A stretch of 54,748 nucleotides of DNA from an uncultured Lachnoclostridium sp. (lineage in GTDB: Bacteria > Bacillota > Clostridia > Lachnospirales > Lachnospiraceae): the NCBI GenBank assembly GCA_944376715.1, contig CALWDO010000015.1, positions 1-54,748 of the forward strand, in the 5' to 3' direction. Under the pieces are notes generated by a model that was not told the DNA's origin, did not search any database, and was given only the letters and a program-made list of their open reading frames with translations. Positions 35,807 to 45,168 of the stretch are shown in pieces. The first letter of the stretch is position 1. Each line of letters starts with the position of its first letter. The translations under genes and the position numbers were made by a program.

Positions 35807-37112
35807 TTTCAGCCACCTCATCGCCGCGTTTCAGATACATGCCCTGTACGATCGCCCATACTGCAAACATGCTCAGAAGGGAACTTCCTCCGTAACTGAT
35901 GAAAGGAAGGGTCACTCCTGTGGACGGTATGAATTTGATCACACCTCCGATGGAAAGGAACACCTGAAAGATCAGCAGTGTCCCCAGTCCCAACGCCACC
36001 AGCTTATAATAAGCGTCCTTCAGACACATGGCAATGTTCAGAATCATATAAAAACAGCACAGATAAACAAATACCAGCAGCACCGCAAACAGGATCCCCA
36101 TCTCTTCGGCGATGGCGGAAAAGATAAAGTCTTCTTCCACCACAGGAATCTTATTTGGCATACCCTGCCCCAGCCCCATACCGAACCAGCCTCCCGTGCC
36201 GATGGCAAAGAGAGACTGGGCGATCTGATACCCTTCCTCTTCGATCACCGCAAAAGGGTTGCTCCAGGCCAGCACCCTTGCCTGGACATGGGAAAACAGG
36301 CGCCATGCCGCAAATGCCGCCACGCATCCGGCTCCCAGGCCCGCCAGAAAATACAGGGGCTGCTTCGTCGCCACATACAGCATGACCAGATAAGTCACAA
36401 AAAATATCAGAGCGCCGCCCAGATCTCTGGACAGAACCAGCACCAGCACATGGGCCGCGGCCGCGCAGGTAGTGATCGCGACTCTTTTCAGATCCTGCGT
36501 TTCATAGAGCATGCCCGCCACGAAAAAGACAAACAGAATCTTCACAAATTCAGAAGGCTGTATCGTCACATCATAGATTGTCAGCGACAGTCTGGCTCCA
36601 AAGGCCGTATTTCCCAGAATCAGCACGGCAATTAACGTAAGCAGTCCTCCCGCCCCGTAGACCCAGTACAGTTCCCGAAGCCGGCCTGCCTTCCGGATGA
36701 TCCACGGGATCAAAAAAGTAAGTCCCCCGGCCAGTACAGCGATCTGGAACTGTCTCTGCGCCCGGTCGAAGGAAAGTCTCGACAGCATAAGAAGCCCCAC
36801 GCTGAGCAGTAAGAGCAGATTATGATTCAACAGTTTGTCAGATCTGGGATACACGATCCTCTGCAGCAGCAGGAAGATCAGAAAAGCCAGAAGCTGCATG
36901 CCGTAGAAATACAGGAGCTCTTCATTCTCCGTATTCAGGAACAGAACCGCGTTTCCTGTGAACTGCAGCGCGAACAAGAGAAAATCCTGCGTCCAGAGAG
37001 CAGCGCGTTTTTCTTCCTGCGGCTTGCGCACAAGCCGGAATCCCAGCAGCGTATAAACTGCCAGCAGTATTATCATGACATATTTTGCAAGATCGGTAAT
37101 GATATTTACCAT
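35772..37112 (-). CDS. SEDS family peptidoglycan polymerase (FtsW/RodA/SpoVE)
   Basis: 446 residues, longer than typical RodA because of about three additional N-terminal helices. SEDS motifs: QPSEFVKI, RDLGGALIFF, EEDFIFSAIAEEMG (with the functional acidic residue) and TGVTLPFISYGGSS near the end. SEDS proteins polymerise lipid II into glycan strands in the membrane with a class B PBP partner, here the overlapping gene. Whether it serves division, elongation or sporulation cannot be decided. It starts 9 bases after the U32 gene. Confidence 0.93.
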   Translation of the reverse strand: MVNIITDLAKYVMIILLAVYTLLGFRLVRKPQEEKRAALWTQDFLLFALQFTGNAVLFLNTENEELLYFYGMQLLAFLIFLLLQRIVYPRSDKLLNHNLLLLLSVGLLMLSRLSFDRAQRQFQIAVLAGGLTFLIPWIIRKAGRLRELYWVYGAGGLLTLIAVLILGNTAFGARLSLTIYDVTIQPSEFVKILFVFFVAGMLYETQDLKRVAITTCAAAAHVLVLVLSRDLGGALIFFVTYLVMLYVATKQPLYFLAGLGAGCVAAFAAWRLFSHVQARVLAWSNPFAVIEEEGYQIAQSLFAIGTGGWFGMGLGQGMPNKIPVVEEDFIFSAIAEEMGILFAVLLVFVYLCCFYMILNIAMCLKDAYYKLVALGLGTLLIFQVFLSIGGVIKFIPSTGVTLPFISYGGSSLLSMFAVWAIVQGMYLKRGDEVAENEKEKGQIKKK

Positions 37113-37121
37113 GGTCTACTC

Positions 37122-39308
37122 CTACTCTACGCCCCGTTTAAAATGTCCTCTTGTAATCTCCGCATCCAATCTGTCCCGCTTTCTCCATGCATCCAGGACT
37201 TTTAACACCTGTTCTTTTCTCTCTGTAGTAAAGTCGATCCTCAGCGCGCCGGTCCCTCTCATTTTTTCTTCCAGGTCAAAAAGACAGAGCGGCTGGCTGT
37301 TATATATAATATTATAGCAGTCCCTGCAGTAATTTTTCACCGGGAACTCTTTTGCATAGCGGTCTCTCAGCATCCAGGTCTCCGGCCTTTTCCCGCACCG
37401 GTCCAGAGTCCGGTGCAGGCATCCCGCCGTAACCATCATAGGATATCTCCCATATATCATACGGACACTGTCTTCTCCGGAAACAGCTCTCAGCTCTCCC
37501 ACGTTCAGTTCCAGCGGATCTGTAAACATCCATACGCCCTGCTTCTTCCAGAACCGGCGGCTGCGCCGGTTCCATGTATATACATTGTGGTCCAGGATGA
37601 TCCTGCCGTCCATCCCGTTCTCTTTCAAGAACATATACTCTTCCGGATTTCTGACCAGAAACCCGTCTGTATCCGCCCCGTTCCAAAGTTCCGGATGCTT
37701 ATAAAAACGGTTCTCCGTCTGCATACGGAAGATATACGGCAGAGCGGTCCACGCCTCCAGACCTTGCCCGCGTACTCTCTCTGTCAGTTCCGACATACGC
37801 TCTTCCATGGTTTCCTGCTCCAGGAAAACCGCCATAAGCGGGATCCCGTCCCGTTTCAGATCTTCTGCCATAGAAAGCACTGCTCCCAGCTGTTCTTCCG
37901 TTTCCACGGAAATATGGAGCAGCGTCCGTTCTGCCGGGACCGGACTTCGGAGAGGCTTTATATATTCCCGGGCTTTCTCCCCCGGTCTTCTTCCGCGTGC
38001 CAGAAGCGCTTCTTCATATCCGGACAATGCTTCTCTCCGGATCCGGTTCAGTTCCTGCACCGGGATAAAAAGCGATCCCTCCATACAAATCTGCAGATTC
38101 TCCCAGACAAACGGAGTATTTCCGGTCTTCATAAGCGGTCTGCGTATCTGCTCTTCCTCCATCGGCCGGGTTTTGGGAACCTGAGGTATCTCTCCCTCCG
38201 CTTTTATCTCCGTCCCATAGCCCCGGACACACAGGGACAGCGGCATCCCTTCTCTGGCAAGAAGCGTCCCTCTGACCGGAATCTTTTTCTCTGTTTCCAC
38301 ATAATCCGCCCGAAGCCGGCCGATCAATTCTTCATATGCTTTCTTCTCTGCATCTTTCGCCGGCCGGTCAGAAAGCGCCATCATATTTTTCCCGTTGTGC
38401 TGTCCATAATAGCCCTTTGAAAACCCGTCCCGGTTAAACAGAAGCAGAAGCTCCCTCCGGTCAGCCTCGTCTACCTGGTATCCTTCCTTCCCGTCTTTCA
38501 GATAACGGCCTATATACTTCCGGTAGATACGCACCACTCCGGCCGCATATTCAGGCCGCTTCATGCGTCCTTCGATCTTCAGAGAATATACTCCCGCTTC
38601 GGCGATCCGGGGAATCAGATCCAGCGTACAGATATCTTTAGGACTAAGCAGCGGCTTTCCCGTTTTTCCGGAAACCGACTTTCCGTGATCCAGCGCCTCG
38701 TAGGACAGACGGCATGGCTGGGCGCAGCGTCCCCGGTTTCCGCTTCTGCCTCCCAGGATACTGCTGAACAGACACTGGCCTGAATAACAATAACAAAGGG
38801 CGCCATGTACAAAGGTTTCCAGCTCCATGTCGGTCTCCTGATGTATCCGGGCAATCTCCTGGAGAGACAACTCCCGGGCCAGCACCGCACGGCTGACCCC
38901 GGCCTCTTTAAGCAGGCGGACGCTTCCCGGCCCGCACAGGTTCATCTGTGTACTGGCATGCACGGGAAGATCCGGAAACCATTCGCGGATAGCGGACAGC
39001 ACACCCATATCCTGAACCAGAACCGCGTCCACGCCCCGCTCATAGCAGGGTCTCAGATACTCATATAATTCCTGTTCCAGCTCCGCGTCCTTCAGAAGTG
39101 TATTGACGGTCAGATACAGCTTTACTCCATATAAATGAGCATAATCAATCGCCTCCAGAAGCGCTTCCCCTTCCGGATTCTCCGCATAGGCGCGCGCGCC
39201 GAAACGGTTTCCTCCCATATAAACAGCGTCCGCTCCTGCCTGAACGGCCGCTTTCAGACTATCTAAAGATCCCGCCGGAGCCAGGAGTTCCAGTCCTCTC
39301 TCTTCCAT
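37122..39308 (-). CDS. Peptidase U32 family protein with DUF3656 (RlhA-like)
   Basis: 728 residues. The U32 barrel (about 1-330) contains LELLAPAGSLDSLKAAVQ, DAVYMGG, VQDMG, HASTQMN and the cysteine cluster HGALCYCYSGQCLFSS...GRCAQPCR. A DUF3656-like middle region and a C-terminal extension with a second cysteine set (KNYCRDCYN) follow. U32 members once called collagenases include RlhA, which hydroxylates 23S rRNA; its long form fits this protein best, and RNA modification also fits the neighbourhood. Function remains inference. The ATG at 39308 gives the conserved opening and has AAGGATGAG ahead. Confidence 0.87.
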   Translation of the reverse strand: MEERGLELLAPAGSLDSLKAAVQAGADAVYMGGNRFGARAYAENPEGEALLEAIDYAHLYGVKLYLTVNTLLKDAELEQELYEYLRPCYERGVDAVLVQDMGVLSAIREWFPDLPVHASTQMNLCGPGSVRLLKEAGVSRAVLARELSLQEIARIHQETDMELETFVHGALCYCYSGQCLFSSILGGRSGNRGRCAQPCRLSYEALDHGKSVSGKTGKPLLSPKDICTLDLIPRIAEAGVYSLKIEGRMKRPEYAAGVVRIYRKYIGRYLKDGKEGYQVDEADRRELLLLFNRDGFSKGYYGQHNGKNMMALSDRPAKDAEKKAYEELIGRLRADYVETEKKIPVRGTLLAREGMPLSLCVRGYGTEIKAEGEIPQVPKTRPMEEEQIRRPLMKTGNTPFVWENLQICMEGSLFIPVQELNRIRREALSGYEEALLARGRRPGEKAREYIKPLRSPVPAERTLLHISVETEEQLGAVLSMAEDLKRDGIPLMAVFLEQETMEERMSELTERVRGQGLEAWTALPYIFRMQTENRFYKHPELWNGADTDGFLVRNPEEYMFLKENGMDGRIILDHNVYTWNRRSRRFWKKQGVWMFTDPLELNVGELRAVSGEDSVRMIYGRYPMMVTAGCLHRTLDRCGKRPETWMLRDRYAKEFPVKNYCRDCYNIIYNSQPLCLFDLEEKMRGTGALRIDFTTERKEQVLKVLDAWRKRDRLDAEITRGHFKRGVE

Positions 39309-39334
39309 ATTCTCATCCTTCTGCACGAACATCA

Positions 39335-39362
39335 CAGGCCAGCGCATAAAAGAGCTGGCCTG
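39335..39362. repeat. Perfect 9-bp hairpin between zapA and the U32 gene
   Basis: CAGGCCAGC (39335-39343) and GCTGGCCTG (39354-39362) form a GC-rich stem around a 10-base loop, without a T-run on either strand. It is not a standard terminator; it may partly uncouple zapA from the downstream genes or mark an RNA processing site. Confidence 0.5.
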
Positions 39363-39375
39363 CTGTAATATCTAT

Positions 39376-39804
39376 TTATAATTTCTGTTCCGGTCTGTTC
39401 AGCTTCCGGTTCGCCGCGGACTGAGCCAGGCGGCTCTGCCTTTTCTCCTCATCCTTCAGACGGACTTCCAGATCCCGGATCTGCTTCTGGAGCTTTTCTT
39501 TATCCATCTCGGCGTCGATCAGATCGTGCTTCAGGCCATAGATCTCCTTGTCCTTCTGCTCGATCTCTCTTTCCAGCTGCTCTCTGGCATCGCTGGCTTT
39601 AAAATAGGCGTCCGCCAGATTCATATTCTTCAAAAGCTGCTTCTCCTCCGAACTCAAACGGCGGTATCCTTCCATACCGGATACCTGTTCTTCCATCTCA
39701 TTCAGATAAGAGGCAACCTTCTGCAGATACGCGGTACTCTCATATCCGCTGATCGTATATATCTTGCCGCCTATCAGTACATCGGCCGTATTTTTCTTTG
39801 CCAT
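39376..39804 (-). CDS. zapA: Cell division protein ZapA
   Basis: 142 residues. The N-terminal ZapA head (ADVLIGGKIYTISGYESTAYLQKVASYLNE) and a long helical coiled coil (about 70-135, rich in E, K, Q) define the FtsZ-ring bundling factor ZapA, here with a longer coiled tail than E. coli ZapA. AAAGGG lies ahead of the ATG. A promoter at 39860-39887 makes it the likely first gene of the run extending to recU. Confidence 0.88.
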   Translation of the reverse strand: MAKKNTADVLIGGKIYTISGYESTAYLQKVASYLNEMEEQVSGMEGYRRLSSEEKQLLKNMNLADAYFKASDAREQLEREIEQKDKEIYGLKHDLIDAEMDKEKLQKQIRDLEVRLKDEEKRQSRLAQSAANRKLNRPEQKL

Positions 39805-39859
39805 ATCATCCCTTTTCCTTCCGTTCCGGGTCTGGCCCTTCCGGACCGTTTCTATGTAT

Positions 39860-39887
39860 ATTATACCGGTTTAGCCCGGAAAAGCAA
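39860..39887 (-). promoter_or_regulatory. Promoter of zapA and downstream genes
   Basis: On the minus strand, TTGCTT (39887-39882) and a perfect TATAAT (39865-39860) are 16 bases apart. The -35 lies in the last codons of ruvB. Transcription would start near 39853, about 50 bases before zapA. Confidence 0.6.
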
Positions 39888-40893
39888 TCCCTAAATGACG
39901 ATAGGCCTCTTCCGTCGCCACCCGTCCCCGCGCCGTCCGGTTGAGAAATCCGTTCTGTAAAAGGTACGGTTCATAGACGTCTTCCAGCGTCCCCGCATCC
40001 TCTCCAAGGGCTGCCGCCAGCGTATCCAGCCCCACCGGACCTCCTGCGAATTTTTCGATAATCGTGCGCAGAATCATACGGTCGGACTGATCCAGTCCAT
40101 GACGGTCTACTTCCAGAAGATCCAGCGCGAACATGGCCACATCCTCTGTGATCCTGCCGTCGTATTTTACCTGCGCGAAATCGCGCACTCTCTTCAGAAG
40201 ACGGTTGGCAAGACGCGGCGTGCCTCTGGAACGTCTGGCCAGCTCCGCCGCTCCTTTTTCATCGATCTCCACTCCCAGGACCACCGCCGACCGGCGGATG
40301 ATCGTGGTCAGCTCCTCCACAGTATAATATTCCAGATGGTGTACTACGCCAAAACGATCTCTCAGCGGGGCAGTCAGAAGCCCTGCCCTGGTAGTGGCGC
40401 CAACCAGAGTAAACTTCGGCAGGTCCAGCCGGATACTTCTGGCCGACGGACCTTTCCCGATCATGATATCGATGGCATAATCCTCCATCGCCGGATACAG
40501 CACTTCCTCCACCTGCCGGTTCAGACGATGGATCTCATCCACAAAAAGGACGTCTCCCTCCTGCAGATTATTCAGAATCGCAGCCATCTCCCCCGGCTTT
40601 TCAATCGCGGGTCCGCTGGTCACCTTCATATGCGTACCCATTTCATTGGCAATGATCCCTGCCAAAGTCGTCTTTCCAAGACCCGGAGGGCCGTAAAACA
40701 GCACATGATCAAGCGGCTCTCCTCTGGTCCTGGCCGCCTCTATATAAATCTTCAGATTGCTTTTTGCCTTTTCCTGTCCGATATATTCATCCAGACTTCT
40801 GGGCCGGAGACTTCCTTCGATGCGGATGTCTTCTTCCGCCGCCTCCGTGGTGATAATTCTGCGCTTTTCCATGTCCTCTCTCTCCCTGCCCAT
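39871..40893 (-). CDS. ruvB: Holliday junction branch migration helicase RuvB
   Basis: 340 residues. AAA+ ATPase with Walker [10 protein letters not shown], Walker [10 protein letters not shown], sensor VGATTRAG, arginine finger region APLRDRFG, and the C-terminal winged helix ending [24 protein letters not shown]. RuvB hexamers pump DNA through junctions bound by RuvA. A second possible start at 40872 (MEKRRI) has GGGAG at 9 bases and would shorten the protein by seven residues. The gene lies 13 bases after ruvA. Confidence 0.97.
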   Translation of the reverse strand: MGREREDMEKRRIITTEAAEEDIRIEGSLRPRSLDEYIGQEKAKSNLKIYIEAARTRGEPLDHVLFYGPPGLGKTTLAGIIANEMGTHMKVTSGPAIEKPGEMAAILNNLQEGDVLFVDEIHRLNRQVEEVLYPAMEDYAIDIMIGKGPSARSIRLDLPKFTLVGATTRAGLLTAPLRDRFGVVHHLEYYTVEELTTIIRRSAVVLGVEIDEKGAAELARRSRGTPRLANRLLKRVRDFAQVKYDGRITEDVAMFALDLLEVDRHGLDQSDRMILRTIIEKFAGGPVGLDTLAAALGEDAGTLEDVYEPYLLQNGFLNRTARGRVATEEAYRHLGIAFPG

Positions 40894-40906
40894 ATCTTTC
40901 TCTCTA

Positions 40907-41524
40907 TCAGAAAGCCATCCGCTTCAATGCTTCCCTGAGGATCGCTTCCGCGTCCATGTCTTCCGTCGCTTTCACCTGCCGTACTGCCTTCAGGGCCTCT
41001 GTACTTCCGTACCCCAGAGCGGTCAAAGCCTCTACCGCATCCTGTACCGCTCCGGTTCCAGCCAGAGCAGACGTTTCCGGTCTGATCTGTTCGGAAGCAA
41101 GCTTCTTCTCAAAGGCTTCTTCCACATCCAGCTTATCCTTCAGTTCCAGGATAATCTTCTGAGCCGTTTTCGCCCCAATCCCCGGCGTCTTTGCGATCTT
41201 CCTGGCGTCGTCCGCCAGAATCGCGAAACGCAGGTCGTCCGCGCCCAGTGAGGAAAGAATACTAAGCCCCGCTTTTGGTCCCACGCCGCTGACTCCGATC
41301 AGCATCTTATACATCTGCAGATCATCTCTGGTCAGAAAACCGAAAAGCGTCACCGCATCCTCTCTCACCTGCATATATGTATATAACTTCAGCTCCTGCC
41401 CGATGCCTTCCAGCATGTCGATCAGCTGTCCCGGCACCAGTACCTCATATCCCACGCCATTTACATCCAATACCACGCTGCCGTCTGTCAGATCAGCCAC
41501 CGTGCCTCTCAAAAATGCAATCAT
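40907..41524 (-). CDS. ruvA: Holliday junction DNA-binding protein RuvA
   Basis: 205 residues, normal length. Opening [20 protein letters not shown] is the OB fold; helix-hairpin-helix motifs [14 protein letters not shown] and [13 protein letters not shown] follow; a short acidic linker leads to the C-terminal RuvB-binding three-helix domain. It binds four-way junctions as a tetramer. I start at the ATG at 41524, the universal family N-terminus, with AAGG ahead. Its promoter is at 41558-41586. Confidence 0.97.
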   Translation of the reverse strand: MIAFLRGTVADLTDGSVVLDVNGVGYEVLVPGQLIDMLEGIGQELKLYTYMQVREDAVTLFGFLTRDDLQMYKMLIGVSGVGPKAGLSILSSLGADDLRFAILADDARKIAKTPGIGAKTAQKIILELKDKLDVEEAFEKKLASEQIRPETSALAGTGAVQDAVEALTALGYGSTEALKAVRQVKATEDMDAEAILREALKRMAF

Positions 41525-41557
41525 ATCCTTCGTCCTTGTCCTTTTCAATTCCTTAAA

Positions 41558-41586
41558 ATCATACCACGGAGGAGGAAAAACTGCAA
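41558..41586 (-). promoter_or_regulatory. Promoter of ruvAB
   Basis: On the minus strand, TTGCAG (41586-41581) and TATGAT (41563-41558) are 17 bases apart. It is divergent from the AraC-family gene at 41686. No SOS (LexA/DinR) box is evident between promoter and gene. Confidence 0.65.
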
Positions 41587-41653
41587 CCGTATGTTCGATT
41601 TTCGGAATATGATTAAAAATGAAGATATTTTACAAGCATTTCTGTCCCGCAGG

Positions 41654-41662
41654 TGCTACAAT
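41654..41662 (+). promoter_or_regulatory. Extended -10 promoter of the AraC–EamA–DUF2000–DUF3786 operon
   Basis: TGCTACAAT is an extended -10 element without a good -35 at the proper distance, as often found at activator-dependent promoters. Transcription would start near 41669, just before GGAGGG (41673-41678), which would leave a very short leader. Confidence 0.45.
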
Positions 41663-41685
41663 AGGAAGGTCCGGAGGGAGTGTAT

Positions 41686-42522
41686 ATGAAAAAAACCTTA
41701 AAAACCATAGTATATGATGAAGAACTGCATATGGAAGCTTTTCATTTTCAGGGAATCATGCAGCCTTTCCCCAATCATTTTCACGAATACTATGTAATTG
41801 GATTTGTAGAAAACGGCGAACGCCGCCTTTCCTGCCGAAACCAGGAATACGCCATCCGCCGGGGAGATATTCTTCTGTTCAATCCGGGCGACAACCATGC
41901 CTGCGTCCAGACCGGCGGCAAGACGTTCGACTACCGGGGAATCAATATTTCCAAGGAAATCATGCAGAATCTTTCCGTCGAAATTACCGGCAGACAGACA
42001 CTGCCCGGATTTTCCCCGCCCGTAATCCGTGATTCGGAGGCCGTCCGCTGTCTGCGTGCGCTTCATGAAAAAATGATGGCCTCTTACCGGGAATTTTACA
42101 AGGAAGAACAGCTATTTCTGCTGCTGTCGCTGCTGATTCACCGATATGGGCAGCCTTTTGAAAAGATCATCCCTGAATGCAGGGAGGAAGTCGAAAAAGC
42201 ATGCAGCTTTATGGAATATCATTACCCGGAGCGTCTCTCTCTGGATGAAATCTGCCGTCACGCGGGAGTCGGCAAGTCCACGCTGCTGCGGTCGTTTACT
42301 CATTCCAAGGGCGTCACGCCATACCGGTATCTGGAGAATATCCGGATCGGCGCCGCCAGAAGACTGCTGGAACAGGGCGTCTCCCCTGTGGAGGCGGCCA
42401 TAAGAACCGGGTTTTCCGATCAGAGTCATTTTACCAACTATTTCAGCCAGTTTATCGGGCTGTCTCCCGGCGTCTACCGGGACATTTTCTGCCGTACAGG
42501 AGGACAATCAAATGGAACATAG
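41686..42522 (+). CDS. AraC family transcriptional regulator
   Basis: 278 residues: N-terminal cupin sensor with HFHEYYVIGFVENGERR and FNPGDNHACVQ (AraC_binding type), C-terminal double helix-turn-helix with LDEICRHAGVGKSTLLRSFTHSKGVTPYRY and TGFSDQSHFTNYFSQFIGLSPG. The ATG at 41686 has GGAGGG at 7 bases. It overlaps the EamA transporter gene by 11 bases and heads a four-gene operon, so it is probably the regulator of that exporter. Ligand unknown. Confidence 0.92.
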   Translation: MKKTLKTIVYDEELHMEAFHFQGIMQPFPNHFHEYYVIGFVENGERRLSCRNQEYAIRRGDILLFNPGDNHACVQTGGKTFDYRGINISKEIMQNLSVEITGRQTLPGFSPPVIRDSEAVRCLRALHEKMMASYREFYKEEQLFLLLSLLIHRYGQPFEKIIPECREEVEKACSFMEYHYPERLSLDEICRHAGVGKSTLLRSFTHSKGVTPYRYLENIRIGAARRLLEQGVSPVEAAIRTGFSDQSHFTNYFSQFIGLSPGVYRDIFCRTGGQSNGT

Positions 42523-43426
42523 ACCTGCGGCCGGCCATCTGGCCGCTCTGCTGACAATCATGATCTGGGGCACCACATTCATCTCCACCAAAGTACTACT
42601 CACCGGCTTTCTTCCCGTGGAGATCCTGTTTTTCCGCTTTGTCATGGGACTTCTTGCGCTGCTGGCAGTCTGCCCCCGCCGGCTGAAAAACACTACAGTA
42701 AGACAGGAACTTACTTTCGCGGCCGCAGGACTCTGCGGAGTATGCCTCTACTACCTTCTGGAAAATATCGCTCTGACTTACACGATGGCTTCCAACGTGG
42801 GCGTGATCATTTCTGTGGCCCCGTTTTTCACCGCGCTTCTCTCCCATCTGTTCTTTCATCAGGATGAGAAGCTGAGCCCCGGATTTTTTCTGGGCTTTGC
42901 CGTAGCCATGGCAGGAATCGTCCTGATCAGTTTCAACGGTTCCTCGCTGCAGTTCGGCCCCACCGGCGACCTGCTGGCGCTTCTGGCGGCTTTTTTATGG
43001 GCATGCTATTCCATCCTGACGAAAAAGATCGGCAGTTACGGCTACTCCACGATACTGACTACCAGACGCATATTCTTCTATGGCATCCTGTTCATGGTAC
43101 CGGCATTATTTTTCTTCGGCTTCCAATGGGAACCGGTCCGGTTCACGAACCCGGTCTATCTTTTGAATATTTTATTCCTGGGGCTGGGCGCTTCTGCACT
43201 CTGCTTTGTCACCTGGAATTTTGCCGTGAAACGTCTGGGCGCTGTCCGGACCAGCGTTTATATTTACATGGTTCCGGTCATCACGCTGATCGCTTCCGTC
43301 CTGATCCTTCACGAACCATTCACCTGGATGACCGGCGCCGGCATGTTCCTGACACTGGCCGGACTGCTTCTGTCGGAATATAAAACAAAAAATAGGAGTG
43401 ATAAATACGATGAATACACAAACTGA
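42512..43426 (+). CDS. EamA/DMT family transporter
   Basis: 304 residues, ten membrane helices in two EamA repeats (first about 8-140, second about 150-290), with typical TIMIWGTTFISTKV, SNVGVIISVAPFFTALLS and VYIYMVPVITLIASVLILHEP. The drug/metabolite transporter family mostly exports amino acids, sugars or toxic metabolites; the substrate cannot be read. AGGAGG lies 8 bases before the ATG, inside the end of the AraC gene. The next gene overlaps its end by 17 bases. Confidence 0.93.
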   Translation: MEHRPAAGHLAALLTIMIWGTTFISTKVLLTGFLPVEILFFRFVMGLLALLAVCPRRLKNTTVRQELTFAAAGLCGVCLYYLLENIALTYTMASNVGVIISVAPFFTALLSHLFFHQDEKLSPGFFLGFAVAMAGIVLISFNGSSLQFGPTGDLLALLAAFLWACYSILTKKIGSYGYSTILTTRRIFFYGILFMVPALFFFGFQWEPVRFTNPVYLLNILFLGLGASALCFVTWNFAVKRLGAVRTSVYIYMVPVITLIASVLILHEPFTWMTGAGMFLTLAGLLLSEYKTKNRSDKYDEYTN

Positions 43427-43832
43427 AAAATGCGTTCTGGTAATCGACGAAGAACTGCCCGCCGGGCTGATCGCCAACACGGCCGCCATCCTGGGCATCA
43501 CCATAGGAAAGCTAAATCCGGAGGCGGTCGGCGCTGACGTGACCGATCAGAACGGCCTCCTGCATGCGGGGATCATCGAGTTTCCCGTTCCTGTGCTCAA
43601 AGGATCCCCGGAACAAATCCGGGATCTCCGCGAAAGCCTCTGTCTTCCGGAATATCAGGATCTGTCCGTGGCAGATTTCTCCGACCTGGCCCAAAGCTGC
43701 CGGACTTATGAAGAATTTATCCAGAAGATGGCGGAAACACCGGAAAACGATCTGCAGTATCTGGGACTCGCCATCTGCGGATCAAAAAAGAAAATTAATA
43801 AACTGACGGGGAGCATGGCATTATTGAGGTGA
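43410..43832 (+). CDS. DUF2000 family protein
   Basis: 140 residues. The sequence KCVLVIDEELPAGLIANTAAILGITIGK, then AGIIEFPVPVLKGSPEQI, matches the DUF2000 family, small alpha/beta proteins with peptidyl-tRNA-hydrolase-like fold and no established function. AGGAG lies 11 bases before the ATG at 43410. It overlaps the exporter gene upstream and the DUF3786 gene follows within 5 bases, so the four products are probably made together. Confidence 0.8.
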   Translation: MNTQTEKCVLVIDEELPAGLIANTAAILGITIGKLNPEAVGADVTDQNGLLHAGIIEFPVPVLKGSPEQIRDLRESLCLPEYQDLSVADFSDLAQSCRTYEEFIQKMAETPENDLQYLGLAICGSKKKINKLTGSMALLR

Positions 43833-43837
43833 AATAT

Positions 43838-44443
43838 ATGAACAATTACGAAAAAATGAAAAATGACATGGCTTACGTATTTTTAAAATACGATCAAAAC
43901 GCCATGATACAGAAATTTAATCTGGAGCATGACGAAAACTATCTCTATATTTGTTTTGTATGCCGGAAATACCGCATTGACCGTTTGAACGGGAAAGTAA
44001 CCTGGTCTGAGGACGCTTTCCGGACCGAAAAAAATGCAGATTATAATGAAGCGATGACCATCTACGACGTGCTCTGCTCTTCCAAAGAACACTGCCGTCT
44101 CTCCCATGAATGGGTAAATATAGGCAGCTTATCTTCTGTTAAGGGCGGATCCTTATCCAAAGGAAGTAATTTTTTTCAGAACGCCGGAGAATATTTTGAC
44201 GGAAAAAAAGATGCTCTTGCCCTCGCATGTGAAGCTTTACATGGAAAAAAGATCGAAAGAGGCGATGTTGCCTATGAACTGGATCTGTTTCCCTTTCTTC
44301 CCGTCTGTCTGCGCTTCTGGGAGTCTGACGAGGAATTTCCCGCAAGCCTGCAGATCTTTGTGGACAAGAACATCCTGGATTTTATGCATTATGAAACACT
44401 TATGTTCGCAGTTTCACACCTGTTGAACCGTTTAAAATCATAG
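43838..44443 (+). CDS. DUF3786 family protein
   Basis: 201 residues. The middle and C-terminal parts (EWVNIGSLSSVKGGSL, FPFLPVCLRFWESDEEFPAS, then a conserved closing helix) fit DUF3786, proteins of unknown function common in anaerobes. GAGGTGA overlapping the previous stop lies 5 bases before the ATG at 43838; a GTG at 43829 is an alternative start. It is the last gene of the operon and is convergent with the DUF554 gene, 20 bases apart, without a clear terminator. Confidence 0.78.
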   Translation: MNNYEKMKNDMAYVFLKYDQNAMIQKFNLEHDENYLYICFVCRKYRIDRLNGKVTWSEDAFRTEKNADYNEAMTIYDVLCSSKEHCRLSHEWVNIGSLSSVKGGSLSKGSNFFQNAGEYFDGKKDALALACEALHGKKIERGDVAYELDLFPFLPVCLRFWESDEEFPASLQIFVDKNILDFMHYETLMFAVSHLLNRLKS

Positions 44444-44463
44444 AAAATACGCCTCAAAAGATC

Positions 44464-45141
44464 TCAGAAGAGTCCCATCACCCAGCAGAACGCCACAGGT
44501 ATCACCAGGGACGGCAGCATATTCATGGTTTTGCAGTCTTTGATATTCAGAATTGAGAGTCCGGAGCTGGCGATCAGAAATCCTCCCACGATGGACAACT
44601 CTGTCATCATGTCCGCCGTCATGAAATTTCCCAGCGCCAGCGCGCATACATAGATCAGGCCCTGCCAGCAGAAAAGCACACCCGCCGACAGCGCCATCCC
44701 GATCCCATAGGTGGACGCCAATACCATGGAAGTCACAAAATCCAGCGTGGCATTGGTGAACAGATATGTATGATCTCCATAAAGCGCGCTCTGTATCGGT
44801 CCCAGGATCGAAAGGGTACCGATACAGAACAAAAGAATCCCCGTAGACAGGCCCCGGCTGAGTTCTCCCACAGACAGCCGGTCCGTCAGCTTTTTAAAAC
44901 GCCCCTCAATATCCAGCATCGTTCCCAGAAGGCTTCCCAGGGCCAGGCTCACGATAAACAATACCGGATAACTGCTGTTCGGCATATTCTGGACTACCGC
45001 ATTGATGCCCAGCCCTGTGGCAGCCAGTCCCATGGCTGTATAAAGAGCGTTCTGCTGTTCTTTTCGAATTCCTTTTTTCAGCACACTTCCGATCACGCTT
45101 CCCGCCAGGATCGTACAGGTGTTCACAATGGTTCCGATCAT
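44464..45141 (-). CDS. DUF554 (YdfK-like) membrane protein
   Basis: 225 residues with about six to seven membrane helices. The opening MIGTIVNTCTILAGSVIGSVLKKG and the motif FCIGTLSILGPIQSALYGDH define DUF554; a transport role is likely but no substrate is known. It begins 27 bases after rnfB on the same strand with no terminator between, so it is probably read with the rnf operon. Confidence 0.88.
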   Translation of the reverse strand: MIGTIVNTCTILAGSVIGSVLKKGIRKEQQNALYTAMGLAATGLGINAVVQNMPNSSYPVLFIVSLALGSLLGTMLDIEGRFKKLTDRLSVGELSRGLSTGILLFCIGTLSILGPIQSALYGDHTYLFTNATLDFVTSMVLASTYGIGMALSAGVLFCWQGLIYVCALALGNFMTADMMTELSIVGGFLIASSGLSILNIKDCKTMNMLPSLVIPVAFCWVMGLF

Positions 45142-45168
45142 ATCTTTATAACCCTCTGCCTTCCCGGA

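Noticed and set aside
39335-39362. Rho-independent terminator after zapA
   Set aside because: There is no T-run after the stem on either strand.
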